This document shows, piece after piece, positions 23,425 to 31,032 of a stretch of DNA of 38,010 bases; positions within the stretch are counted from its first letter, which is position 1; every line of letters starts with the position of its first letter. The position numbers and the translations under genes were made by a program. A model generated the notes under the pieces. The model had not been told where the DNA came from. It searched no databases and was given only the letters and a program-made list of their open reading frames with translations. Source of the stretch: Mycobacterium sp. ACS4331 (lineage in GTDB: Bacteria; Actinomycetota; Actinomycetes; Mycobacteriales; Mycobacteriaceae); NCBI RefSeq assembly GCF_001667265.1, contig NZ_LZHW01000081.1, forward strand, positions 1 to 38,010, in the 5' to 3' direction.

Positions 23425-25100
23425 GGGGTGTCGTTCCGCAGCAGCAGCACTCCACTCGGTGTCAACCCGCCACTGCTGGCCACGGCTACGCGGGCATCGG
23501 CGACTTGGCGCTCACCGGCCTCCCCGCGCAGCTGGGTGACCGCCTCGTGGATCAGGCCCATACCGTGTGTGCGGCCGTGGGACAGCTGGCCACCGTGGGT
23601 GTTCAGCGGGATCACGCCGTCGCGCGCGATGTTCGCGCCGCCGTCGAGGAAGTCCTTGGCCTCGCCGATCCCGCAGAACCCCAACGCCTCAAGCCACGAC
23701 AGGCAGTTGAACGTGAAGCCGTCGTACAGCTCGGCCACGTCGACATCGCTGGGCCGCAGTGAGGTTCGGCTCCACAGGTGTGCGGACTGGCCGAGCACCT
23801 GCGGCTCATGGGTCAGGGTGGTCTGGTCCCAGTCGGTGCGTTCGATGATCTGCGTGCCGACCGCTTCGAAGTACACCGGCGGCTTGGGAAGATCGCGGGC
23901 CGCATCGACGGCGGACACGATCACCGCGACCGCGCCGTCGCACGGCACGTCGCAGTCGTAGAGGCCGAACGGCGTGGTGATCGGCCGCGCCGACAGGTAG
24001 TCCTCCATAGTCATGGGGTCGCGGTAGATCGCGGTGGGGTTGATCGACGCGTTGGCCCGCTGGTTCAACGCGATCCAGCCCAGCGTCTCCCGCGTCGTGC
24101 CGTAGCGGGCGAAGTGCCGTTGCGCGTTGAGCGCCAGGGTGTGCGCGGCCGACGTGGCGCCGAACGGTGCCTGCCAGTTGGTGGTTCGCATTCCGCCGGC
24201 GGGGGCGGCCTTACCCTCCTTGAGCAGTTGGTTGTAGGTGGCCTCCCACAGCGTGCGGAAGCACAGCACGTGGCGCGCCAACCCGGTCGCGACGGCCATC
24301 ATCGCCGCGATCACCGAACCGCCGGGACCGAACGTGTCCATCCCGCCGTTGATCCATGTCGGCCGGATGCCCAGCGCGCCCTCGAGCACGTTGACTCCAC
24401 CCTCGCCCATGCCGGCGACATCGAGGCCGGGATAGGTGGACAGACCGTCGATGTCGGCCAGGGTCAGGCCGGCGTCGGCGACCGCCGCCTCACAGGCCTC
24501 GATGGTGAGTGAGATCGGCGGCACCATGAGCCGCCGTCCGATCCGGGACATGCCGATGCCCGTGATCGCCGACTTGTCCTCGAACTTGTCCTGTCTGACC
24601 ATGGGCCGGACGAACTTTGAGAACTCCTCCGGAGCAATCTCGTCGGCGGGAAGCTCTCCGAGCTGCTTGGGTGTCACGGGCCGGAACAGCGGCAGATGAA
24701 CGTCGGCGACCTTTTCGAACTCCACCTCGACGACCTGGCCGAGTTCCAGGTCGACACCGCCGTTCTCGTCGATGTCGACCAGGATGTTGGTGGTCAGCCG
24801 AACCCGCGGATCCTCTTCGATCGCGACCTGCGCCACCACATAAGGGGCGGGCAGTCCAGGGATGCTGAAGCGATGGTTCACGGTGAAACCGGCCAGCACG
24901 CCTCGGCCCGAGACGTCGCGCACGCCCATGTCGTGACTGCGGCAGTACCGGCAGATCGGCTGCGGGGGATGGATCAGCGCGTGGCAGCTCTGGCATTCGC
25001 AGATCCGCAGCACCCCGTCCCCGCCCGCGGTCCAGAAGAACTCGTTGTCCAGCGTCAGCTGGGGCAGGGGCAGACGCGACGGTCTGTCGTTGGAACTCAT
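23421..25100 (-). CDS. DUF35 (zinc-ribbon/OB) - SCP2-thiolase-like fusion
   Basis: This 559-aa protein joins two domains usually encoded separately. Residues 1 to about 165 form a DUF35-type unit with a zinc ribbon (C36-x2-C39 and C50-x2-C53) and an acyl-CoA-binding OB fold. The rest is a thiolase-like domain (SAITGIGMSRIG onward) with the SCP2-type end NTHGGQLSHGRTHG. The thiolase part has no nucleophilic cysteine at the expected place (TFGPGGSVIAAMM), like the Ltp2 side-chain aldolases of steroid degradation. A retro-aldol C-C cleavage of an acyl-CoA is therefore more likely than thiolysis. ATG 25100 overlaps the ferredoxin stop (ATGA). Confidence 0.87.
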   Translation of the reverse strand: MSSNDRPSRLPLPQLTLDNEFFWTAGGDGVLRICECQSCHALIHPPQPICRYCRSHDMGVRDVSGRGVLAGFTVNHRFSIPGLPAPYVVAQVAIEEDPRVRLTTNILVDIDENGGVDLELGQVVEVEFEKVADVHLPLFRPVTPKQLGELPADEIAPEEFSKFVRPMVRQDKFEDKSAITGIGMSRIGRRLMVPPISLTIEACEAAVADAGLTLADIDGLSTYPGLDVAGMGEGGVNVLEGALGIRPTWINGGMDTFGPGGSVIAAMMAVATGLARHVLCFRTLWEATYNQLLKEGKAAPAGGMRTTNWQAPFGATSAAHTLALNAQRHFARYGTTRETLGWIALNQRANASINPTAIYRDPMTMEDYLSARPITTPFGLYDCDVPCDGAVAVIVSAVDAARDLPKPPVYFEAVGTQIIERTDWDQTTLTHEPQVLGQSAHLWSRTSLRPSDVDVAELYDGFTFNCLSWLEALGFCGIGEAKDFLDGGANIARDGVIPLNTHGGQLSHGRTHGMGLIHEAVTQLRGEAGERQVADARVAVASSGGLTPSGVLLLRNDTP

Positions 25101-25411
25101 CGGGTGAAACCCCACTCCGCTTCGTTGTCTTCGGTTTTCAGGTGTTCGCCTGGGTCCTCGTCATGCTGCACCGGGGGTGCGGCTGGCGGTTCGCCGGGGC
25201 GTCGTTCGGTGATCTCCATGATCGCGTGCACGGGGCAGTCGAGGAGCGCGCGCATCACGGCGTCGCGGTCACGCTCGGGCACCACGCCGCCGCCGACGAG
25301 CACCGCGTATCCCCAGTCGTCGAGCGAAAAGTACTCCGGCGCATGCTTGGCGCAGATGCCGAACCCGTCGCACAGTGTCCGGTCCAGCTTGATCCGCATG
25401 TTGTCGCTCAT
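25097..25411 (-). CDS. Single-cluster ferredoxin with C-terminal extension
   Basis: This 104-aa protein has C14-x2-F17-x2-C20 and C59-P in a ferredoxin core of about 65 residues. The variable position is Phe, which cannot bind iron, so a [3Fe-4S] cluster is expected. Residues ~67-104 form a proline-rich and acidic tail not seen in the other ferredoxins of the window. It overlaps its neighbours on both sides by ATGA: the NuoF-like gene upstream and the DUF35-thiolase downstream. It probably exchanges electrons with the NuoF-like flavoprotein. Confidence 0.88.
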   Translation of the reverse strand: MSDNMRIKLDRTLCDGFGICAKHAPEYFSLDDWGYAVLVGGGVVPERDRDAVMRALLDCPVHAIMEITERRPGEPPAAPPVQHDEDPGEHLKTEDNEAEWGFTR

Positions 25412-26718
25412 CCCAGCGCCTCCACTTCAAAGGGGCGATGTGCGACGAACGCGCCGGCGCGGCAGGTCGCACAGTCTGCGGCCAGGTGTCGCTCGACATC
25501 GTCGCCGAACACCGCAAGCAGGCTCGCGGCGATGTTGGTGGCCGCGTCGAGGGTGGCGCAGGCCCCGCGTCCGCGCAGCACCACCGACCACCGCTGCAGG
25601 CGCGCCAGATCGTCGGCGGTCGCGGTGCCGTCGCGCAGTGCGCCCGCGGCGGCGGCCATCGCGGCGGTGCCGTTGAAACATGATCCGCACTGACCGGCAT
25701 TCTCCCGGTCGAAGTAGGACAGCACCGAGGCCGCGACCGCGACGGGGCACTCGTCGGTGAGTACCGAGACCGCGCCACAGCCCAGTCCGCTGCCCAGCGC
25801 CTGAAGTGACTCGTGGTCGAGTGTGGTGTCGACGACGTTTCGGCCCAACAGGCCGGCAAAGTAGCCGCCCATCAATGCGCCGCGAACCTGGTCCGCCGGA
25901 ACACCGTGCAGGGCAAGCAGTTCCGCGACACTGACGCCCAGTGGGAGTTCGTACAGACCGGGCGGGCGTCCGCCGCCGGTGATGGTCGCCAGGAAGGTGC
26001 CCGGTGACTCGGCGGTGCCGACTTCACGGTAGACGTCCGCGCCGTGGCGTTGGACGAAGGGCAGATTCGCCAGGGTCTCGACGTTGCTCACCAGCGTCGG
26101 CAGGCCGCCGACACCCTCCTCGAAGACCCGTGGTGGCTTGTCGGTGGGTTTGGCGGGCCCGCCGTTGATGGCACGCACCGCCGCGCTCTCCTCCCCGGCG
26201 ACGTAGCCGGGGTCGACGACGCGCACACTGACCGTCAGGTCACCCAGGACATCGGGCGCGGCCTGGTGAAGCTGTGCCAACGCCGACGAGACACTCTGCG
26301 CCGACGGCGGATCCGATACGTACACGTGTGCATGCTTGGCGCCGATGAGCCGCGCGGCCAAGCGGACTCCGTCGAGGACCAGGTGGGGTCGGTTGCGCAG
26401 CAGCCACCTGTCCTTGATCGAGGATGGTTCGCCCTCTTCGCCGTTGGCCACGAGCACGGTGTCGTGACCGGCCGCTGCTGCCGTGCGAAGGGTCCGCAGC
26501 TTGACCGCCATCGGGAACGCCGCCCCGCCCCGACCGCGGATCCCGGCCCTGCCGACCTCGACCACCAGGGCCTCAACGTCCGACAGCGGGGCGTAGCCGC
26601 CATCGCTGCGGTAATCGCTGTCGGTCTCGGCCCCGTCGCGGGTGTGAAGCAGGCGCGGGGAGAGTGAGGGCCAAGCGCCGACGACGATGTCGGCGCCGGC
26701 TGTCTGAGTGGTGTTCAT
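25408..26718 (-). CDS. NuoF-like NADH-binding flavoprotein
   Basis: This 436-aa protein resembles the 51-kDa FMN/NADH-binding subunit of complex I and related diaphorases. The FMN/NADH motif GRGGAAFP is at residues 62-69, then VANGEEGEPSSIKDR, RVVDPGYVAGEESAAV and FEEGVGGLPTLVSNVETLANL. At the [4Fe-4S] site it has C344-G-S-C347-FNGT and C387. The third cysteine of the usual CGxCxPCR motif is missing, and an extra C416-x2-C419 pair lies near the C-terminus. AGGAG precedes the ATG. It stands alone without other Nuo subunits but coupled to a ferredoxin. It is probably a NADH:ferredoxin oxidoreductase feeding a P450 or reductive step. Confidence 0.85.
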   Translation of the reverse strand: MNTTQTAGADIVVGAWPSLSPRLLHTRDGAETDSDYRSDGGYAPLSDVEALVVEVGRAGIRGRGGAAFPMAVKLRTLRTAAAAGHDTVLVANGEEGEPSSIKDRWLLRNRPHLVLDGVRLAARLIGAKHAHVYVSDPPSAQSVSSALAQLHQAAPDVLGDLTVSVRVVDPGYVAGEESAAVRAINGGPAKPTDKPPRVFEEGVGGLPTLVSNVETLANLPFVQRHGADVYREVGTAESPGTFLATITGGGRPPGLYELPLGVSVAELLALHGVPADQVRGALMGGYFAGLLGRNVVDTTLDHESLQALGSGLGCGAVSVLTDECPVAVAASVLSYFDRENAGQCGSCFNGTAAMAAAAGALRDGTATADDLARLQRWSVVLRGRGACATLDAATNIAASLLAVFGDDVERHLAADCATCRAGAFVAHRPFEVEALG

Positions 26719-26774
26719 GGCTGTCTCCTGCGAACCGGGGGCTGGGCGGGGTGGCGCCGAAGATGGTTAGGCTC

Positions 26775-27254
26775 ATGAACATGCGGACGGCAGTGGTGCG
26801 AGTGAAGGTCGACCCCGACGGGAGCCTGACCGCGAGCGCAGTGACCGAGGGGATGGCGGCGCTGATCGGCCTGGCCGACGCGGCGGGGGCGGAGTTGATC
26901 CCGAACGACCTGACTGCGCTGCCGCCGAGCCGGCGTGAGGTCGAGCTCCTGATGACCGGCGCGGATCCCGCCGAACTGCAGGAGACCGCCAACACCCTGT
27001 GCGGCAAGGCGTTCGGAACCACGCCCGTGGCTGGGGTGCTGACCTTCGTCAGCCACGGTACCGACGACGATGCGCACGGCGTGCTCGCCGGGTTCGGCCT
27101 CACCGGACAGATCGAACGGACACCCAGCGGCGAGGGTTGGGACATCGTCGACGTGACCCTGGCCAGGGCTGATCTGCAACGCGTGCCGGAGAGCCGAATC
27201 CACACGGCACTCGAGGCCTCCCTGAACTGCGAGGTCCGAATCCACACGGTGTGA
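26775..27254 (+). CDS. Hypothetical protein divergent from the NuoF-like gene
   Basis: I do not recognise this 159-aa soluble protein. It begins RTAVVRVKVDPDGSLT, has a helix-rich middle (REVELLMTGADPAELQETANTLCGKAF) and ends with CEVRIHTV; there is no membrane helix or cofactor motif. Start codons at 26775 or 26781 are both possible, with a weak AGG upstream. It is divergent from the NuoF-like gene with a 56-bp spacer and converges closely (8 bp) on the alpha/beta-fold gene. Repeated VRV/VRI strands suggest a small alpha-beta fold. The function is unknown. Confidence 0.78.
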   Translation: MNMRTAVVRVKVDPDGSLTASAVTEGMAALIGLADAAGAELIPNDLTALPPSRREVELLMTGADPAELQETANTLCGKAFGTTPVAGVLTFVSHGTDDDAHGVLAGFGLTGQIERTPSGEGWDIVDVTLARADLQRVPESRIHTALEASLNCEVRIHTV

Positions 27255-27262
27255 CCGGTCGG

Positions 27263-28138
27263 TCATGGCCGGTCCAGGAAGTCCAGGATCGCCGGTGCCG
27301 CCTGGACCCAGGTGTCGAACAGGCAGAACTTCTTTCCGCCACTGGCGGCGAACTTCTCACCCGCCCGCTCCCAGGCGTCCTCGGGCCACGGCGGATCGAT
27401 CAGTTCGGAGCCCTTGATCAGACAGTTCACCTCGAACGAGGTCCGCTTCGGGTGGTCCCAGTCGTTCTCACCGCCGCGGATGATCAGTGTGGGGACGGTG
27501 ATGTTGTCGAACATCTCGTCGGGTACGCCGGGGATGGTCTGCCCGGGCTTGGACACGAACGCGTTGAGCCAGCGCAGCATCACCTTGAGGAACTCGTCGG
27601 GGTCGAGCGCGTTGAACCGGTCCAGGTTGTCCGGGTTGTCTGCGATACGTTCCTTCCATTCTGGCACGTGCAGAAGACCTTTGATGCCCATTCCGCGGAC
27701 CGCGAGGATGCTCGGGACGATGTAGTGCCCGCCGAGGACGAACGATCCGTAGACACCCCCGACGATGTTCCACACCACCAGTTTGGTCACCAGTTCGGGG
27801 TAGAGCATCGTGGTGATCATCGAGTCCCGGGCGCCGCCGGATCCACCGGCGATGATGCACGGCCCGATCTCGAGACGCGTGATCAGCTGCGCCAGCGTCT
27901 CGGCCCGCATATGCGACTCGCTCTGCCCATAGAACTGCACATCGGACTTGCCGCAGTTGGGCCGGTCCCACAGCAGAACCCGGTATCCGCCTGCCACGAG
28001 CTTGCGTGCGAGCGGCTTGAGCCCGGGGATGTCCTTGCTGAACCGGCCGCCGGGGGTCAGCGCGATGAACGGTCCCTCTTTGCCGAGGATCTCGTAGACG
28101 ACATTGCCGCCGTTGATCTCGATCTTCTTGTCGGGCAA
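27263..28138 (-). CDS. Alpha/beta-hydrolase-fold protein
   Basis: This 291-aa protein has LTPGGRFSKDIPG near the oxyanion region, WDRPNCGKSDV, and the nucleophile elbow IIAGGSGGARDSM (GGSGG serine). The acidic strand is GGENDWDHP. The usual C-terminal histidine of the triad is not evident: where it is expected the sequence reads GGKKFCLFDTWVQAAPAILDFL. The TTG at 28138 has GGAG about five bases upstream. It is the last gene of the operon with two amidohydrolases and a Rieske ferredoxin. It may be a C-C hydrolase-like enzyme with an unusual active site, or a non-hydrolytic member. Confidence 0.85.
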   Translation of the reverse strand: MPDKKIEINGGNVVYEILGKEGPFIALTPGGRFSKDIPGLKPLARKLVAGGYRVLLWDRPNCGKSDVQFYGQSESHMRAETLAQLITRLEIGPCIIAGGSGGARDSMITTMLYPELVTKLVVWNIVGGVYGSFVLGGHYIVPSILAVRGMGIKGLLHVPEWKERIADNPDNLDRFNALDPDEFLKVMLRWLNAFVSKPGQTIPGVPDEMFDNITVPTLIIRGGENDWDHPKRTSFEVNCLIKGSELIDPPWPEDAWERAGEKFAASGGKKFCLFDTWVQAAPAILDFLDRP

Positions 28139-28156
28139 CGCTGCTCCAATGCGGGG

Positions 28157-28549
28157 TCAGGCCTGTACCAGGACGTCGTTGCCGACGACCCGGACGGGGT
28201 AGGTGCGGATGCTCCACTCCGGTTTGACCGCAGTGGTGCCGGTGGCCAACTCGAACCCCCACTGGTGCCACGGACAGTAGATGTACTCCATATCGCGCAC
28301 CATCACCGCGTCACCGGGCACATTCTCGTCGACGATGTTGCGTCCCCGCGCCCGCCCGGAACACAGCGGTCCCCCTTCGTGCGGACAGTAGTTCGCGATC
28401 GCATAGAACGTCCCGTTGACGTTGTAGACCCCCACCCCGTGGCGGCCGATGGGCACGAGTTTGTGTGTGCCCGGCGGGATTTCGTCCACCGTCGCAACGA
28501 CGTGCTCACGCCCCTGCGCAAGGCGGGGCGGCTTGGTCTCGTCTGCCAT
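28157..28549 (-). CDS. Rieske [2Fe-2S] ferredoxin
   Basis: This 130-aa protein is a stand-alone Rieske ferredoxin: C55-x-H57 in NYCPHEG and C92-x2-H95 in YCPWHQW. The stretch between the two ligand pairs is longer than in classical dioxygenase ferredoxins (about 34 residues). It starts four bases before the end of the amidohydrolase transcript segment and lies in the operon headed by the operator at 30888. That operator matches the one upstream of the Rieske oxygenase at 9226. It is therefore the best candidate electron donor for that oxygenase. Confidence 0.9.
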   Translation of the reverse strand: MADETKPPRLAQGREHVVATVDEIPPGTHKLVPIGRHGVGVYNVNGTFYAIANYCPHEGGPLCSGRARGRNIVDENVPGDAVMVRDMEYIYCPWHQWGFELATGTTAVKPEWSIRTYPVRVVGNDVLVQA

Positions 28550-28553
28550 GGCT

Positions 28554-29720
28554 TCAGAACACCCGGACCTGTCCCTCGAGGGCGGGGACGGTGTCGGGCA
28601 GGTGGTAGGTGGCGATGCCGTTGCGGAACATGATGGCCTCGCGGGCGTGTTCGGGCAGGTGTTTGACCAGCCAGCGCGGGTCGTCGAAGGTCCAGTGCGG
28701 GTAGTCGCTGCTGTAGAGCAGGATCTTCTCGCACTCCATCCACTCCAACGCCCGAGACAGTTCGGTCTTGTCCTCGGGGTAGTCCAGCGGCTGGGTGGTG
28801 AATTTGATGTGGTCCTTGACGTAGTCGCTGGGTTTGCGCTTGATGTCCATCCACTGCTTGCGGGCCTCATAGATGGCGTCCATGCGCCACATCAGCGGCA
28901 GGATCCAGGTGAAGGCGTGTTCGACGAACACGATGCGCAGGGTGGGGAAGCGGTCGAAGACCCCGTCGAAGATCAGGCTCATGATCTGGTTGTGGGCCAG
29001 CAGCGAGTAGGTGACCATCAGGTCGTGGTTGTAGCTGGGGAACCCGACCGGCGGCATGGGCAGCTCGTCGTGGGTACCCCGGGACAGGTGGCAGGACACG
29101 GTGATGTCGTGCTTGGTGGCCGCGGCCCAGACCGGGTCGTACATCGGGTCGCCCCAGGCGGGTCTGCGTTCGGCTTTGATCAGGACTTGGGCCATGTAGG
29201 GGTGGCCGGCCCACTTCTCGATCTCGGCGGCCGCGAGTTCGGGTGCTTCGATCGAGACGCAGATGGACCCGCGCCAGCGCTGGTGCCAGTTGTTGTGTGA
29301 ATCCAGCCAGCAGGCGTCCTGCCAGGAGTTCAGCGCCTGGCTCATGGCATGGTCAGCCTCGGGAATACGGCACGTGTAGGTTCCCGGCTCCAGGATCGCG
29401 ATGTCGGACCCGGCCTCCATGATCAACTGCTTGAACGCGAGATCGGGATCACTGCAGGCGAACTCGCCGTCGTCGGGAAACGAGTCGACGCGCATCGCGA
29501 ACGCGTGTGCGTAGTCGGGGGCGTCGTAGTAGATCTGCTCGCCGAACTGGTGGCTCAGGAAGTACCTGCTGCGCCACGGCTCCGGGATGTGCGGCAGCAG
29601 TTGCCCGCGCTTGGGCACCGGATGCACGTCGGAATCCACACAGCGGATCGCTGTGCGTTCGACGGGTGTGGTTCGCTCGGCGGTCTGTGTGACGGCTTTG
29701 GCAGGCCCTGTCGTTGTCAT
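28554..29720 (-). CDS. Amidohydrolase 2-family protein (COG2159)
   Basis: This 388-aa TIM-barrel protein is related to ACMSD-type decarboxylases/hydrolases. Landmarks are CVDSDVHPVPKRG near residue 27 (altered first metal motif), ICVSIEAPELAAAEI, TVSCHLSRGTHDE with a metal-type histidine, and the C-terminal LLYSSDYPHWTFDDP with the conserved aspartate. AAGGAG is eight bases before the ATG and covers the stop of the upstream gene. It is followed by the Rieske ferredoxin. It likely acts on a ring-cleavage or carboxylated intermediate. Confidence 0.9.
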   Translation of the reverse strand: MTTTGPAKAVTQTAERTTPVERTAIRCVDSDVHPVPKRGQLLPHIPEPWRSRYFLSHQFGEQIYYDAPDYAHAFAMRVDSFPDDGEFACSDPDLAFKQLIMEAGSDIAILEPGTYTCRIPEADHAMSQALNSWQDACWLDSHNNWHQRWRGSICVSIEAPELAAAEIEKWAGHPYMAQVLIKAERRPAWGDPMYDPVWAAATKHDITVSCHLSRGTHDELPMPPVGFPSYNHDLMVTYSLLAHNQIMSLIFDGVFDRFPTLRIVFVEHAFTWILPLMWRMDAIYEARKQWMDIKRKPSDYVKDHIKFTTQPLDYPEDKTELSRALEWMECEKILLYSSDYPHWTFDDPRWLVKHLPEHAREAIMFRNGIATYHLPDTVPALEGQVRVF

Positions 29721-29730
29721 GGCGTGCTCC

Positions 29731-30831
29731 TTACTGTGTGACCGTCGGGGCGGGAACGTCGATGCCGTACAACTGGGCGGCGTTGCGCCAGCAGTACTTC
29801 TCGCGCTGCTCGGCGCTGTAGGCGCTGGGCACCTTCACCTCGGCGAGATTCCAGTGCGGATAGCTGGACCCGAACATGGTCATGTCGTCTTTCCCGGTGA
29901 ATCCGAACCATTCGCCGGCGTACTCGACGTCGCCCGGACCGTCGAACGGACCCTGGACGAAATGCACGTGGCCGGGCAGATATTCGCTGGGCATCTTGGG
30001 TGCCCACGGGGTCTGCTCGAGATGCGGGCGGCCGAAGCAGTCCATCCGCCAGATGAACGGGGTCATTGAGTCTCCGGCGCCGTCGGCGAAGACGAATTTC
30101 AGTGCGTCGTACTTCTCGAAGACGCCCTCGGCGATCATGTTCATCAGGTGGTAGAGGTAGTTCAGCGACATGAAGCCCTGGTACTGCTCGTACGTGCGGG
30201 TGCGTCCGGACGGCGTTGGCGGGAAGCCGATTCCGGCACCGACCTCGATGTGGGTCGCGACGGGCAGGCCCGCGTCGGCCGCGGCCTCCCACAGGGGCCA
30301 GAACTGCGGCTTGCCGTAGAGCTCGCGCGACTGCAGGGGGATGCCGATCTGCACCACGCGCGGATGGTTCCGGTACTTCTCGATCTCGCGCAGTGCCCCG
30401 ACGATGTCGTCGGGGTTGACCCGAATGGTGCCGCGGAACCGCTCACCGTACTGGTCATGTTCGAGCCAGCGGGTCACCATCATGTCGTTGTGCGCCGCGG
30501 CGATCGCGGTGCCCAGGTGTCGATCGGGCATGACGCCCCGCGTCATGGGATGGAGCACTGCGACGTCGACGCCGCGGTCACCGAACAGGTGCTTGGCGAC
30601 CACGTCGACGTCGGATCCGGGGTACTGGCCGTCCGGGCCCTTGGTGCCCTTGGCGTACTCGCCCCCGGGTGCGCCGTACCAGTCCATCTCATAGTCCGGA
30701 AAGCCGCGACTGCGGAACGGCTCGTTCATGAAGTTCTGCCGCAGGTCCTTGTTGGACCCGAAGAAGATGTGCACGCTGGCGTCGATCAAGGGTGTGTCGA
30801 CGGCGTCGGCGCCGTCTCCGATTCGGATCAT
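29731..30831 (-). CDS. Amidohydrolase 2-family protein (COG2159)
   Basis: This 366-aa relative of the downstream gene has TPLIDASVHIFFGSN near residue 13, AVLHPMTRG, PVATHIEVGAG with a metal-type histidine, and the C-terminal MTMFGSSYPHWNLAE. There Ser replaces the usual aspartate (SSYPH instead of SDYPH), so its metal site may be incomplete. I chose ATG 30831; a TTG at 30870 would add 13 residues. It is the first gene of its operon, 57 bp from the operator at 30888. The pair may form a hetero-oligomer in which only one subunit has the full site. Confidence 0.87.
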   Translation of the reverse strand: MIRIGDGADAVDTPLIDASVHIFFGSNKDLRQNFMNEPFRSRGFPDYEMDWYGAPGGEYAKGTKGPDGQYPGSDVDVVAKHLFGDRGVDVAVLHPMTRGVMPDRHLGTAIAAAHNDMMVTRWLEHDQYGERFRGTIRVNPDDIVGALREIEKYRNHPRVVQIGIPLQSRELYGKPQFWPLWEAAADAGLPVATHIEVGAGIGFPPTPSGRTRTYEQYQGFMSLNYLYHLMNMIAEGVFEKYDALKFVFADGAGDSMTPFIWRMDCFGRPHLEQTPWAPKMPSEYLPGHVHFVQGPFDGPGDVEYAGEWFGFTGKDDMTMFGSSYPHWNLAEVKVPSAYSAEQREKYCWRNAAQLYGIDVPAPTVTQ

Positions 30832-30887
30832 GATCGTGGCCCACCGTCGGACATGTGACTCATAGTACAACCCCGTTCTTCGAGGGC

Positions 30888-30902
30888 AAGAATCGAATTC
30901 TC
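30888..30902. promoter_or_regulatory. Operator-like repeat, copy 2 (AAGAAT-N3-ATTCTC)
   Basis: AAGAATCGAATTCTC matches GAGAAT-N3-ATTCTC with one base different in the left arm. It lies in the 201-bp divergent region 30832-31032, nearer the amidohydrolase operon. Together with copy 3, 89 bp away, it probably controls both directions. Confidence 0.62.
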
Positions 30903-30976
30903 GCTAACATCGAGTGTGTTTCCCGAGGTCCGGGCTGGGCCTCGGCGCGCGCGTGGAGACTTCGATTCCAGGATAC

Positions 30977-30991
30977 TAGAATGATATTCTC
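30977..30991. promoter_or_regulatory. Operator-like repeat, copy 3 (TAGAAT-N3-ATTCTC)
   Basis: TAGAATGATATTCTC matches the same motif with one base different in the left arm. It lies 42 bp before the acyl-CoA dehydrogenase start at 31033, or 15 bp before the alternative GTG at 31006. On the minus strand it reads GAGAATATCATTCTA, very close to copy 1 read the same way. Confidence 0.65.
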
Positions 30992-31032
30992 GCAGGAAGC
31001 CCGCTGTGGGAGACCAGGCCGAGGGAGAACGC

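Noticed and set aside
27253..27274. Weak GACCGG/CCGGTC stem between convergent genes
   Set aside because: The 6-bp stem with a 10-nt loop is common by chance in this GC-rich sequence.
27251..28633. 460-codon plus-strand frame antisense to the hydrolase and Rieske ferredoxin
   Set aside because: Both minus-strand genes have clear motifs and coupled starts; the antisense product has none.
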